A DNA stretch of 64,000 bases from Helianthus annuus (taxonomy: Eukaryota > Streptophyta > Magnoliopsida > Asterales > Asteraceae): assembly GCF_002127325.2 (NCBI RefSeq), contig NC_035436.2, positions 30,415,978-30,479,977 on the forward strand. Direction: 5' to 3'. Positions 11,129-22,312 of the stretch are shown here, piece by piece (positions within the stretch are counted from its first letter, which is position 1; each line of letters begins with the position of its first letter). The translations under genes were made by a program, and so were the position numbers. The notes beneath the pieces are model-generated. The model was not told the DNA's origin. It saw only the letters and a program-made list of their open reading frames with translations, and made no database searches.

Positions 11129-11500
11129 TATGCCAAACTTTCAACTGTCTTAAAATCAAAAGGTTATATGCAGTCTGCCAATGATTATTCTTTATTTACC
11201 AAGTTAATGGGATCGTCTACGGTTCATGCAACATTATATGTGGACAATATCTTGGTAAAGGGGAATAATCCTGAGGAGAGAACTGCTCTTAAAGCTTTTT
11301 TGCATGATGCTTTTCAAATAAAAGATTTTGGGTCTTTGAATTATTTTCTTCGCATAGAGGTTCATGCTCACTCGAATGGGATTATCTTGTCACAAAGAAA
11401 GTTTGCCAAAGATTTACTAGCTGAGTTTGATTCATCAGACCTGGATATTCAAAATTCTCCTTTACCATCTCATTTACAATCGAAGTTAAAAGATGGTGAT
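11129..11500 (+). pseudogene. Copia pol, middle part: rest of reverse transcriptase
   Basis: Continues the Copia RT interrupted at 6208. The catalytic box reads YVDNILV in place of the canonical YVDD, losing one metal-binding aspartate, so the enzyme would be inactive. The IKDFGSLNYFL motif follows near 11321. Coding is cut again at 11500 by the Gypsy insertion. Confidence 0.85.
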
Positions 11501-12793
11501 TGTCACGGCCCCTGGCCCGGTGTGACCCGGTCCAGGAGCCGCAGGACAGAAACCCGTGGTATTTGATTATTTAATTTGGCAGCGGAAATAATTGACAAGA
11601 TCTTTTAAACTAAAAATGCCCAGTTATTTTATTTCACAATTTGGGATGAACCCCGTAATTTACAATAAAGGAAATTTCACGAGGAAATCCATGGTTTTAC
11701 AAAACAAGTTTATTTATTTTATTGAACCACTTCATCAAGCTTGTAATGCTACATAGCACTTTTTCCTTGATCACAACAGATCACCTGAAACATGTTTTAA
11801 AAAGGTTTTGTCAGCGGGGAAATACTGGCGAGTCATTCAATTTGCACGAAAGACACATTGTTATAAATTTACAACATTAAGGGTTTTTATATTTGCCCCT
11901 ATCATATAATTAATATAATTAACTGGTTTGAGCTGTCACTCGACCGAATCTATGACTGTGGACATATCACTAATTAGGCTCGCCCACCTAACAGTGATAA
12001 ATCGTTAGTAGTAATGTGCACAAAGCCCCCACATACTGCCAGTAACTAAAGATCAGCAAAGACTTAATCACTGCAAAATATAACTGGAAAACATTTAGGG
12101 TTTTGCAAAGTAATTTGATAAAAAGAGAATGACTCACATTGCAGGTTTAATCGGACAGAACCTTGCCTACTGATTTAATCTTGTAAACTAATTTAAATAA
12201 CAATGCATACGAAACTAGGTCAGTAACTTAATACAACATTTAGGATAAGCTCACGAAATCAAAACCCTCACGACGAATGAAAAAATATAGACCGAATTCG
12301 GGCAGCACTTAAACATCCATCGGATTGGTTTCAATCGATTGAACATTGTATCGTGGAAGTGATCGAGTTAATACCCTGTAATCGTAGCAGCGTTTCCCTA
12401 CTTAGAATTACGATTTTGAGTAGTAAACTTCGTTTTCGAACAAAATTTTCGAACACAGATGAACTGCTCATACACCAGCAATTTATAGCTACTTTTTGGG
12501 TTTTACGCAGCCCGCGTAAACCCTTAAAAGAACTTACGCGGCCCGTGAGGGCCAGCTAGTCTACAACTAGGGCTACCGTGTCACGTATAGGCCCGCCACG
12601 TGTGCGACACGTGGCCTGTTCGCTTATCGGTGAACTTTAAGTTGTCGCGGCCCGCGTAACCTTACCTTATGGCTTACGCGGCCCGCGTGGAAACCAATTT
12701 TCTTGTTTTCTTGATTTTTCATGCACATTAGGGTTTTAGGGGCCCTGGTTTTCACTTACGAGTCGTTTTGGGACATTTTTGCAGGTCCTTACA
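11501..12793 (-). repeat. 3' LTR of Gypsy element
   Basis: A 1293-bp LTR that starts TGTAAGGACC and ends GGGGCCGTGACA on the minus strand. It is GC-rich around 12500-12700, with repeated TTACGCGGCCCGCG phrases. It matches 18447-19732 with scattered substitutions and small indels. Confidence 0.92.
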
Positions 12794-12829
12794 TCCTCCC
12801 CACCTTATTTAGAATCTCGTCCTCGAGAT

Positions 12830-15800
12830 TTACTGAAATAAGTGAGGATACATTCGCTTCATTTTCGATTCCAGCTCCCAGGTATACTCGGGTCCTCTTT
12901 TCGAATCCCACTTAACTTTGACAAGTACCAATCTTTTGTGCTTGAGAAACTTGACCTTCCTATCTTCTATTTGAAGTGGTTTCTCAACAAATTTTAGCTT
13001 TTCATGCACCTCTGTATCCTAAAGAGGTACTACCAGGGATTCGTCAGATAGACATTTCTTAAGGTTAGATACATGAAACACGTCATGTACTCCGACTAAC
13101 TCTTCTAGTAGTTTTAGGCGATAAGCAACTGGTCCTATCCACTGAATTACTGGGAATGGTCCTACGTACCTTGGACTTAGTTTTCCTTTCTTACAAAAGC
13201 GAACTACCCCTTTCCAAGGAGAAACTTTTAGGAGTACCTTGTCTCCAACTTGAAATTCCAGTGGCTTCCATCGATTGTCTGCATAACTTTTCTGGCGATC
13301 TCGAGCCATTTTCAGTCTTTCCTTAATTTGAGTGATCTTATCGGTGGTTTCTTGCACAACTTCGAGACCTGATAATTGACTTGCTCCTTTTTCTGCCCAA
13401 CAAACTGGAGTTCTGCACTTTCATCCATACAGTGCTTCGAATGGGGCAGCTTCGATACTTGCATGATAACTATTGTTATAGGAGAATTCAATTAAGGGTA
13501 GGTGGTTATCCCAATTTCCACCGAAATCTATTACACATGCACCCTGAGCATGTCTTCCAGGGTTTGGATCGTCCTTTCACTTTGTCTGTTGTTTGGGGAT
13601 GGTAAGCAGTGCTTAAGTTTAGCCTAGTTCCCATGGCTTCTTGGAAACTTGTTCAAAATTGCGAAGTAAAACGACTATCTCTATCTGATACAATAGAGAG
13701 TGGGACTCCATGTAAGGATACTACTTCGTCTACGTATAACTTGGCTAATCTTTCCATGCTAAAGGTTTCCTTCATGGGCAGAAAATGAGCCGATTTGGTT
13801 AATCGATCCACAATTACCCAAATCGCGTCATTACCCTTTCTGGTTTTGGGTAACATAGTAACAAAGTCCATGGTTATTAGTTCCCATTTCCAAACAGGCA
13901 TTTCTAGTTGTTGGAGTAACCCTGAAGGTTTCTGGTGCTCTACCTTAACTTGTGAACAAGTTAGACACTTAGATACATATCTAGCTATATCCTTTTGCAT
14001 TCCTATCCACCAGAAATTATTCTTTAAATCTTGGTACATCTTGTTGTTTCCAGGGTGCATGGTATATCTAGATTTATGGGCTTCCGCTAGAATCTCATCT
14101 CTTAAATTTCCTTGTTTAGGTACCCAAATCCTTTTCTTATGTAATCTCCAAATTCCATCGGTTCCTTGCTCTAATTATTTTATCCTTCCCATCATTCCTT
14201 CAGCATCATCCTTGATTGCTATGGCTTGAACATTCTTCAGTTGTTCCATTAAATCTAATTGTAGATTTAATCTAAGAGCACGAACTCGCTTTTTCTTTTC
14301 ATGATGTTTACGACTTAGGGCATCTGCGACTACATTTGCTTTTCCTTTGTGATATTGAATATCACAGTTGTAATCACTTAGAATTTCCATCCATCTCCGT
14401 TGTCTCATGTTTAATTCTTTTTTCCCAAATATATATCTTAAACTCTTATGATCTGTATAAATTGTAAACTTACTTCCATACAGATAGTGCCTCCAAATCT
14501 TAAGGGCAAAATTATAGCTCCTAACTCTAAATCGTGGGTCGTATAATGTTCCTCGTGCTTTTTCAATTGTCTTGAGGCATACGCAATTACCTTTTTACGT
14601 TGCATTAGCACACATCCAAATCCTGGCTTAGAAGCATCACAGTAAACTTCAAAATTCCCTGTTCCTTCGGGTAATTCTAGAATTGGGGCGTTTGTTAACT
14701 TTTGCTTTAAAACCTTAAAAGCCTCTTCTTGCCTAGGTCCCCATTCAAACTTCACTGCTTTACAGGTTAGCTTAGTTAATGGCACATCTATCTTAGAAAA
14801 ATCTTTAATGAACCGTCTATAGTACCCATCTAATCCTAGAAAACTTCTAAATTCTGTGGCTGACTGCGGAACCTTCCATTTGGTGATTGCTTCTATTTTG
14901 GAGGGATCTACGTGAATACCTTCGTGATTCACCATATGTCCTAAAAATTGCACCTCCTGAAGCCAAAATTCACACTTAGAGGATTTGGCGTAAAGCTTTT
15001 CTTTCCTTAGCAGGGTTAAGAGTGTTCGTAAATGCTCACAATGCTCATTCTGACTTTTGGAATAAATAAGTATATCGTCGATGAAGACAATCACAACTTT
15101 ATCCAAGTACGGTTTACAGATTCTATTCATCATATCCATAAATGTTGCAGGAGCATTTGTTAACCCAAAGGGCATGACTGTAAACTCATAATGACCATAC
15201 CTGTTCTAAAAGTGGTTCTAGGTATGTCTTCCTCTTGTACTTTCAACTGACGATATCTGGAGCGTAAATCTATCTTAGAAAAATACCTAGCTCCCTGAAG
15301 TTGATCAAAAAGGTCATCAATCCTAGGTAATGGGTATCGATTCTTAATTGTAACCTTATTCAATTCCCTATAATCGATACACATTCGCATTGAACCATCT
15401 TTCTTGTTTACAAACAGCATCGGTGCTCCCCAAGGGGACGACCTAGGTTGTATAAACCCTTTGCTTAACAATTCATCTAACTGCTTTTTCAGTTCTAACA
15501 TTTCGGTGGGTGCTAACCGATAAGGTGCATTGGCTATCGATGTAGTTCCAGGAATTAGATGAATTCTAAATTCCACCTCCCTGTCGGGTGGTAATCCATG
15601 TAGTTCTTCGGGGAATACATCTGGGTATTCTGATACTACTGGAATTTTCTTAAGTTCCTTACCTTTAGTGTTAATGATTACCGAAATCATATACATTATT
15701 CCTTGTTTTCTTGAATAACTGACCATTTTCATTACTGAAAAAAATTTCAGTGGCTTACGTGGCTTATCTCCTGTAATCACCATTATTTCTCCTATGGGTG

Positions 15801-16143
15801 TATGAAGTTCTATGGAATTTTTATCACAGAGAATTTGAGCATGGTTGGCTAGTAACAAATCCATTCCTAACACAATATCGAATTTGGCTAAATTCATAGG
15901 TAACAGGGCTGCAGAAAATTTATGGCCTAAAAGTTCTATCTTTTCTTCTCGCAAGACCTTATCTATGTGAACAGAATTACCATCTACGGTTTCTACCGTA
16001 AAAATCTGCCTAAGGTTGGTTAAGGGTAGGTTAATAGCTTGGCAGAATGAAGTATTTATAAAACTTTGGTTTGCACCAGAGTCAAATAATACTTTTACAT
16101 AAACGTTGTGAACTAGGAACGTACCAGCTATTACATCAGGGGT
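12830..16143 (-). pseudogene. Gypsy pol: protease, RT, RNase H, integrase, C-terminal domain
   Basis: Reading on the minus strand: protease DSGANQSF near 16080; RT with [13 protein letters not shown] near 15330 and the catalytic FIDDILIYS near 15085; RNase [11 protein letters not shown] near 14640; HPGNNKMY and the C-x2-C of the integrase zinc domain near 14055-13955; integrase aspartates in MDFVTMLP and SDRDSRF; then the C-terminal SPRYVGPF and a terminal block with VKVKWDSKRGPEYTWE that resembles a chromodomain-type tail. An in-frame stop separates gag from protease near 16142. Frameshifts lie near 15170 and 14440-14500, and further breaks sit in the integrase core (13380-13660). Confidence 0.88.
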
Positions 16144-17321
16144 TAGTTATGCTTCTTGGGTAGTCAACTGGAATGCTCTTGCATTCTTTTTGGTAGTTCC
16201 TTCTGCAGGTTTGGCTTTGTTATCGGTTGGTTTTGCCAATTTAGGGCATTCTGCTAAGAAATGCCCAACTTCCCCACAGTTGTAGCAGACCTTTAATTTC
16301 TTCTTGCATTCCTCCTCCCGATGGCCCGGAATTTTGCAGAAATTACAACTTTCCCTGCATTTTCCAAAATGTTTCTTTTTGCAATTTCCGCAAAATGGCG
16401 GGGTGGAAGAAGATTCAGTCCCCTTTTTCTTGAAGTTGCTATTATTACTCACGCGAAATCCTTGGGAATCTTTTGAGCTAACTCCTTTTTCCTATTTTAT
16501 TCTCGCGTAAGCACCAGCACATCGGTCAGAGTGTTGGCTAATTCCACTGCATCGTCAATTGTACGGGGCCTTGCAGCTTTGACGATATACCGAATCTCAC
16601 TAATTAACCCCCAAATATAGCGAGAAATAAGTAGCGGTTCCGGCGAAGCAAGAGTTGGTACAATTCGGGCATATTCGAAGAATTTCGAAGTATACCCTCT
16701 ACAGTCCACATCTACCATCCGATGGCTCAGGAATTTATTTGCCATTTGCACTTTTTCATACTCGGGACAGAATTTCCTTTCCACCAATCACTTAAATTCT
16801 TCCCAAACCAAGGCATAAGCCATGTCACTTTCCTTAGCTTGCAACACCGTATTCCACCATTCTAATGCTTCTTCCTTGAAAAGGTGAGAAGCATACATGA
16901 CTTTGTCGTCCTCGGCACATTTACTTATTTTAATTACTGCTTCGGTTTTCTCTAACCAACGCAGTGCAGTAGTTGCCCCTTCATTGCCTGCAAATTTGAC
17001 AGGTTTACAGGCAAGAAATTCCTTATAGGTGCAACCAGGTGTTGCAACTTTCATTTTCTTGAGTATTGGGGCCTGAATTAAGTTGTCGTTATTGCCACCT
17101 CCGTTAACACTATTACTGAAATTATCGTCGCGCGTGCGTTTATTGGGGTGAGCTTGTGAAGGCTCAACAGGGCTTTTAACAGCAGCGACGATTGCCGGGA
17201 TAACATTGGCTATACCCTGGGCAACTATATTTTCTATATCTTGCTGATTTAGGAAGTGATCCTCATTATTTTGTTCATATTGATTAACTTCGTTGACTGG
17301 TTGGTCTTCCGTGTTTTCCAT
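16144..17321 (-). pseudogene. Gypsy gag with two zinc knuckles (nonsense and frameshift)
   Basis: Starts at the ATG at 17321 (MENTEDQPVNEVNQY). The retrotransposon gag core with FKEEALEWWNT is near 16880. A TGA at 16788-16790 interrupts the frame, which otherwise continues to 16497. The nucleocapsid part (16452-16147) is in another frame and shows CNFCKIPGHREEEC and CYNCGEVGHFLAEC, two CCHC knuckles. Gag would package the element RNA. Confidence 0.88.
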
Positions 17322-17620
17322 CTAAATAATAATTAACAATATAATTATTACTTATTGGCACCAAATAATTAATAATTAAACCAAATAATTAGCAACTAAA
17401 CCTAATAAAGCAATCACACACATAAACACGTATAGCCAAAATTGTCGACTTTGCGACTTTCATATTTTATATATTTTTAGTATGCATCCGTACACACCAG
17501 TTATCTTACCAAAGTTTTATTTTAAGTTATTTTACATGATTATATTTTTATTATTTATTATTATTTTTTTATTATTAAACACATAACCACACCATCATGC
17601 AACCACAACCAACTGGCGTT
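17322..17620. other. AT-rich gap between leader ORF and gag of the Gypsy element
   Basis: About 300 bp of very AT-rich DNA with no ORF. It separates the leader ORF (ending 17621) from the gag start (17321), so in an intact copy gag would be a downstream cistron or be reached by splicing. Confidence 0.5.
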
Positions 17621-18288
17621 TCAGAAATGACACTCCCTCTCGTCGTATTTCCATGAGATTTGTTCCCCCACTTCTCGGATTCGATTTCCTGCATCCACCA
17701 GCTCCTCGCCATAGTGGCGGAGTTCAGCCAAGTTCTCAGTGCTCATAGGTGGGTTTGGTGCAGGTTCAGGGTCAAACTGGGGGGAAAAGTGTTAGGGTTA
17801 TTTATAAGATTCTGAAATTGCCAGTCGGTGGTCCACCATTCTTCTAGCTTTCCTTGTAGAGGTCAGGGGTTGACAATGGGATCTGGGATAGCAGGCTCTA
17901 GATTAACTAGAAGTTGTGATTCAATTGGATAATTGAAGAGGTTTTCATCGGCAGGTCCGATGAGGTCGCTAAGTGCCGGTTTACGATCCAACTCCTCCCA
18001 TGATGGCATTTCCTGGGCTTGCCTGGAACTTTCCCCAATCTCTTTTCCTTTCCCCTTATCCTTCGGATCCTCAGTCTTTATAACTTTCTACACCACTGGT
18101 TTCTTCCTACGCATACGCCTCCAGCCTACCGGTCTTCTTCTCTTTTTCGTCTTTGGTTTCTCCTGCGGTTGGGCTTGGAACACCATTGGCTCTTCAGTAT
18201 CATCCTGGTAGCCAGTGAAAGTGCCGGTAGTATCCATATCGGTGCTATGGATAGTAAAGTTTCGGAGTGCCTCCGACAGTTCATTCAT
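17621..18288 (-). pseudogene. Extra leader ORF upstream of gag in the Gypsy element (broken)
   Basis: Between the 5' LTR and gag the minus strand has a continuous coding-like region of about 220 codons. It opens MNELSEALRN, continues through a basic patch (KPKTKKRRRPVGWRR), then the acidic/polar GKEIGESSRQAQEMPSWEE. It ends, after a shift at a CCCCCC run near 17788, with ENLAELRHYGEELVDAGNRI and a TGA at 17621-17623. It is interrupted by TAG at 18088-18090, TGA at 17863-17865 and that one frameshift. Composition is protein-like on both sides of each break. I do not recognise the family. It could be an accessory protein or an N-terminal gag extension. Confidence 0.6.
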
Positions 18289-18426
18289 GCTGTTAGCACA
18301 CATGAAGAAACACACACAAATTTAAATTAAGATTTATTTATTGTAAATGTTAAGTTTTCACAAAATCACAGAATAGCAACCAGGAAAATTAAGTATTTCT
18401 AAATACTTAATTTTCTTAAATCAGTG

Positions 18427-18438
18427 GCTCTGATACCA
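18427..18438 (-). promoter_or_regulatory. Primer-binding site, Gypsy element
   Basis: The minus strand reads TGGTATCAGAGC, complementary to the 3' end of initiator methionine tRNA. It lies 8 bases inside the 5' LTR and fixes the element's orientation. Confidence 0.9.
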
Positions 18439-18446
18439 CCTTTTTC

Positions 18447-19732
18447 TGTCACGGCCCCCGGCCCGGTGTGACCCGGTCCAGGAGCCGTGGGACAGAAACC
18501 CGTGGTATTGGATTATTTAATTTGGCAGCAGAAATAATTGATAGGATCTTTTAAACTAAAAATGCCCAATGATTTTATTTCACGATTTCGGACGAACCCC
18601 GTAATTTACAATAAAGGAAATTTCATGAGGAAATCTCTGGTTTTACAAAACAAGTTTATTTATTTTATTGAGCCACTTCCTCAAGCTTGTAATGCTACAT
18701 AGCACTTTTTCCTTGATCACAGCAGATCACCTGAAACATGTTTTAAAAAGGTTTTGTCAGCGGGGAAATACTGGCGAGTCATTCAATTTGCACGAAAGAC
18801 ACATTGTTATAAATTTACAACATTAAGGGTTTTTATATTTGCCCCTATCATATAATTAACTGGTTCAGCAGTCACTCGACCGAATCTGTGACAGTGGACA
18901 TATCACTAATTAGGCTCGCCCACCTAACAGTGATAAATCGTTAGTAGTAATGTGCACAAAACCCCCACATACTGCCAGTAATTAAAGATTAGCAAAGACT
19001 TAATCACTGCAAAATATAATTGGAAAAAATTTAGGGTTTTGCAAAGCAATTTGATAAAAAGAGAATGACTCACATTGCAGGTTTAATCAGACGACAGAAG
19101 CTTGCCTACTGATTTAATCTTGTAACCTAATTTAAATAACAATGCATACGAAACTAGGTCAGTAACTTAATACGACATTTACGATAAGCTCACGAAATCA
19201 AAACCCTCATGACGAATGACAAAGTATAGCCCAAATTCGGACAGCACTTAAACATCCATCGGATTGGTTTCAATCGATCGGACATTGTATCGTAGTAGTT
19301 ATCGAGTTAATACCCGGTAATCGTAGCAGCGTTTCCCTGCATAGAATTACGATTTTGAGCGGTAAACTTCGTTTTCGAACAAAATTTTCGAACACATATG
19401 TACTGCTCATGCACCAGCAATTTATAGCAACTTTTTGGGTTTTACGCGGCCCGCGTAAACCCTTAAAAGAACTTACGCGGCCCGCGAGGGCCACCTAGTC
19501 TACAACTAGGGCTACCGTGTCGCGTATAGGCCCGCCACGTGTGCGACACATGGCATGTTCGCTTATCCGCTGAATTTTAAGTTGTCGCAGCCCGCATAGC
19601 TTAACTTATGACTTACACGGCCCGCATGGAAACCAATTTTCTTGCTTTCTTGATTTTTCATGCACATTAGAGTTTTAGGGGTCCTGGTTTTCACTTACAA
19701 GTCGTTTTGGGACATTTTTGCAGGTCCTTACC
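18447..19732 (-). repeat. 5' LTR of Gypsy element
   Basis: A 1286-bp LTR, partner of 11501-12793. On the minus strand it starts GGTAAGGACC (first base changed from T) and ends GGGGGCCGTGACA. The flanking GTGAT follows at 19733. Confidence 0.92.
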
Positions 19733-20417
19733 GTGATTCTCTTCTTGATCCTTTGAAATATAGGCAGCTTATAGGCAAGTTGAATTATCTCACACATACA
19801 AGGCCGGATCTTTCATTTGCAGTCCAGTTTTTGAGCCAATTTATGCAAGATCCTCGTCTACCTCACTGGCCTGCAGCCTTACATACATTGGCATATGTCA
19901 AGGGCACTATTACAAAAGGGTTATTTTTCAATAACTCAAATTCATTTGATCTTCAGGCTTATTGTGATTCTGACTGGGCTTCATGTCCTAACACTGGAAG
20001 GCATGTTAGTGGCTATTTTGTTACACTTGGAGGTTCTCCAATTTAATGGAAATTGAAAAAGCAACCCACTATGGCTTTAAGTTCAGCTGAAGCTGAATAT
20101 CGCTCAATGCGACGAGTCACTGCTGAATTAGCTTGGTTAACCCGGTTACTACACGAGTTGTAGGTTCCAAATCTCACTCCTATTCCTTTAAAATGTGATA
20201 ATCAAGCTGCGATCTATATTGCTAAGAATCCCGTGTTTCACGAACGAACATAGCACATAGAGCTTGACTGCCATTTTGTTCGTGAGAAACTTCAAGACGG
20301 GCTTATTTCACGCATACTCGTACAACTGATCAACTTGCTGACATTTTTACGAAGAGCTTAGCTGTTCCACATCATCGAGAAATTCTATCCAAGTTGGGTG
20401 TTGTTATACCGCCAACT
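19733..20417 (+). pseudogene. Copia pol, last part: RNase H
   Basis: Resumes in the RT connection ([20 protein letters not shown]) and continues into RNase H with [10 protein letters not shown] near 19960, SSAEAEYRSM near 20080, and the DNQAAIYIAKNP region near 20200. Stops at about 20044, 20161 and 20251 break it. It ends just before the polypurine tract at 20417-20426. Confidence 0.87.
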
Positions 20418-20426
20418 TGAGGGGGA

Positions 20427-20593
20427 TGTTGACTTAATAAAGTCAAATTACTATTTTACCCTCTAATTATTTTGTTTATTGTTAGTTAGGAAGTTAGAGA
20501 ATGGTTAGTCAGTTAGTGTTTGTCTGTATATAATTAGGGCTTGTATCATTTTGGGGATAATTCAATTCAAGCTTTTCATTCTCTCAATTTACA
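20427..20593 (+). repeat. 3' LTR of split Copia element
   Basis: A 167-bp LTR directly after TTGAGGGGGA. It matches 2755-2910 apart from about four substitutions and an extra 11 bp near 20545. GTAAT follows. Confidence 0.92.
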
Positions 20594-20854
20594 GTAATAG
20601 CTAGTTCCATGTATATGGATGGGTTCGTGATATCGAGTTCAAAGTGGGTTCTCAAAGCAGGTTGAGTGATCGAGTTGTCAACTGTCCAGTTGAAACTGGT
20701 TTAACTGTGAGATACTTAAACTGAGTCCTACCCTATGGGTTGAAACGGGTCCAAACTGGGTTGGCTATAGATCAGGTTCAAACCAGGTTTAGGTAAGGTA
20801 GGGTTGTCTGGTTCGGTTTCTAACCCGGCTTAGGGTTGCATCTCTAATGGAGAC

Positions 20855-22312
20855 TAAGTTGGCAAATTTGGGGCAAGCATTAAAACATGTACATTTAATT
20901 AAGAGTTAAATGCTTTGTTTGGTCCCTGTAGTTTGCACTTTTTACAGAGTTGATTCCTAGACTTCAATAATTAGATAGGTGATTTAGTTGTTGCAATTTT
21001 TGAACTCGGGTGATCCTTATCACTAACCTAGGTTAGATTTCTCAATTAAGTGTATGTAAATTGTCTATTTTACCCCTATGATTTAAGATAAAACAATTAA
21101 AAAAAGTAAAAAATAAGATAACATATAATGGGGCCCACCACCTCTTCTTTAAAACCATACACGTCTTCTTTTACAAAGAGGCCATCATCTCCACCACCAC
21201 CACTAGTGTTCTCTACCATTTCCGGTAAAGTTAGGCAGATCCGGATGAACCTAACAACACCACCCCCTCCCACCATCATCAATCAGACTTCATTTGCATC
21301 ATTATCAAGAGATTTTATTATCCATCAAGAGGTGAGAGACACTGCTAGTTACTAGTCATTGTATCGCCATCATCGAACGATTGAAGGGTATCCACACATC
21401 GTATCACCATCATCTTTCGACCACCTGTATCCATGCTAGATCCAATTTCCGATAAATCTGCAGATCTCAAATCAACTCAAACACTTCTTTCAAATCTATA
21501 TCCGATTTGGGCAACAACATAGCTACTGATTTAATTTTTTCCTTTTGGCATCTACAATGTAACAGTTTTAGAATGATTTAATTTTTGCCTTTTGGGTGTG
21601 ATTGGTTTGTTATTTGGTTCTCGTTTGATCAGTTTTTTCTGGCATCTAATGTGGATTCTGCTCTACAAAGTACTTTTTTATGGTGGTTTCATATGTGTTC
21701 GAGCAAATCTTGCAACAGATATGGCATTTTGTTCTTTATGCTTATTTCATTGGCGTTATTTTTTTCACAGTAATATTTGAAAATGGTATTTATGTTTCAA
21801 TGGCGTTCTTCCTATACTCAATATTTGGTGCCGGGGATTTGTTCACAGCGGAAGAAGATAAGTCTTCCTCAAATGGATCAGACAAGTATGTTTCACACAA
21901 AAAGAGATCTTTGTTTTCATTATTAATATTAATTGTTGTTTGGGATCTAATATATGCGTATTGTTTACGATCAATGGCGTTTTAGACCTGGTTACGTATA
22001 TCGGATTAGTTGTGAATATTGACGTTAATTTGTAAACATCAGTTCTTATTATTTATTAATTATTAAACTTATGGTGTTTTCATTAACATGTTTTAGGAAG
22101 ACAGTTACATCAGTTCTTCATATTGTTTATTATTCATGTAATGGCGTTTTCATTAATATGTTTTATTAAGAAAGTAACATCAGTTATTCCTGTTGTTTAT
22201 TATTCAATTAATGGCATTTTATCGATAATTGATAATGTTTTAAGGAGACATTTTCTATGTTAAATATTTCGCCAATGGCGTTTTTCTTAATTCGTTCTCA
22301 CTGTGTTTTTCA
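20855..22312. other. Intergenic or 5' flank of FAR1-like gene
   Basis: No convincing gene. 20914-21050 holds a dispersed phrase (tttggtccctgtagtttgcactttt). From 21750 the motif ATGGCGTTTT begins to recur, and a short coding-looking stretch at 21823-21885 (tcacagcggaagaagataagtc...) could be an upstream exon of the FAR1-like gene. The opposed short frames at 21100-21355 are rich in proline or glycine and look spurious. Confidence 0.45.

Larger units (their letters stand above)
11501..19732 (-). mobile_element. Ty3/Gypsy retrotransposon inserted antisense in the Copia element
   Basis: An 8232-bp element bounded by LTRs at 11501-12793 (3' LTR) and 18447-19732 (5' LTR) with a perfect 5-bp duplication GTGAT (11496-11500 and 19733-19737). 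The initiator-Met primer-binding site is at 18427-18438 and the polypurine tract at 12794-12806, which fixes minus orientation. PR-RT-RH-IN order and a chromodomain-like C-terminus suggest a chromovirus, probably Tekay/Del-like. Stops and frameshifts in gag and pol show that it is no longer autonomous. Confidence 0.94.
2755..20593 (+). mobile_element. Copia LTR retrotransposon, split by two later insertions
   Basis: Boundaries are firm: TG...CA LTRs at 2755-2910 and 20427-20593, a perfect 5-bp duplication GTAAT (2750-2754 and 20594-20598), and a polypurine tract directly before the 3' LTR. Subtracting the CACTA (6212-11128) and Gypsy (11501-19732) insertions leaves about 4.7 kb, normal for Copia. 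Conceptual removal of each insertion plus one target duplication joins the polymerase reading frame precisely. The LTRs differ by about four substitutions and one 11-bp indel by eye. The order PR-IN-RT-RH identifies Copia. Several stops and frameshifts mean it is dead. Confidence 0.93.
2380..20846. mobile_element. hAT-type MITE, split by the nested Copia element
   Basis: The left terminus TAGAGGTGCA at 2380 and the right terminus TGCATCTCTA ending at 20846 are imperfect inverted repeats. The flanking octamers atgcagac (2372-2379) and atggagac (20847-20854) match at 7 of 8 bases, as expected for an 8-bp hAT duplication. Both arms (2380-2754 and 20599-20846) are full of GGGTT/CCGGGTT-type G-rich runs, like the well-bounded hAT MITE at 56446-56724. 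The 17.8-kb Copia element at 2755-20593 sits inside it, so the MITE is older. Its own length is about 620 bp. Confidence 0.6.

Noticed and set aside
10988..11566. 192-codon ORF across the CACTA right end, the Copia RT and the Gypsy LTR
   Set aside because: A chance open frame crossing three unrelated elements; only the middle is real RT.
21097..21355. Opposed short ORFs, one glycine-rich and one proline-rich
   Set aside because: Complementary low-complexity frames with no homology signal.
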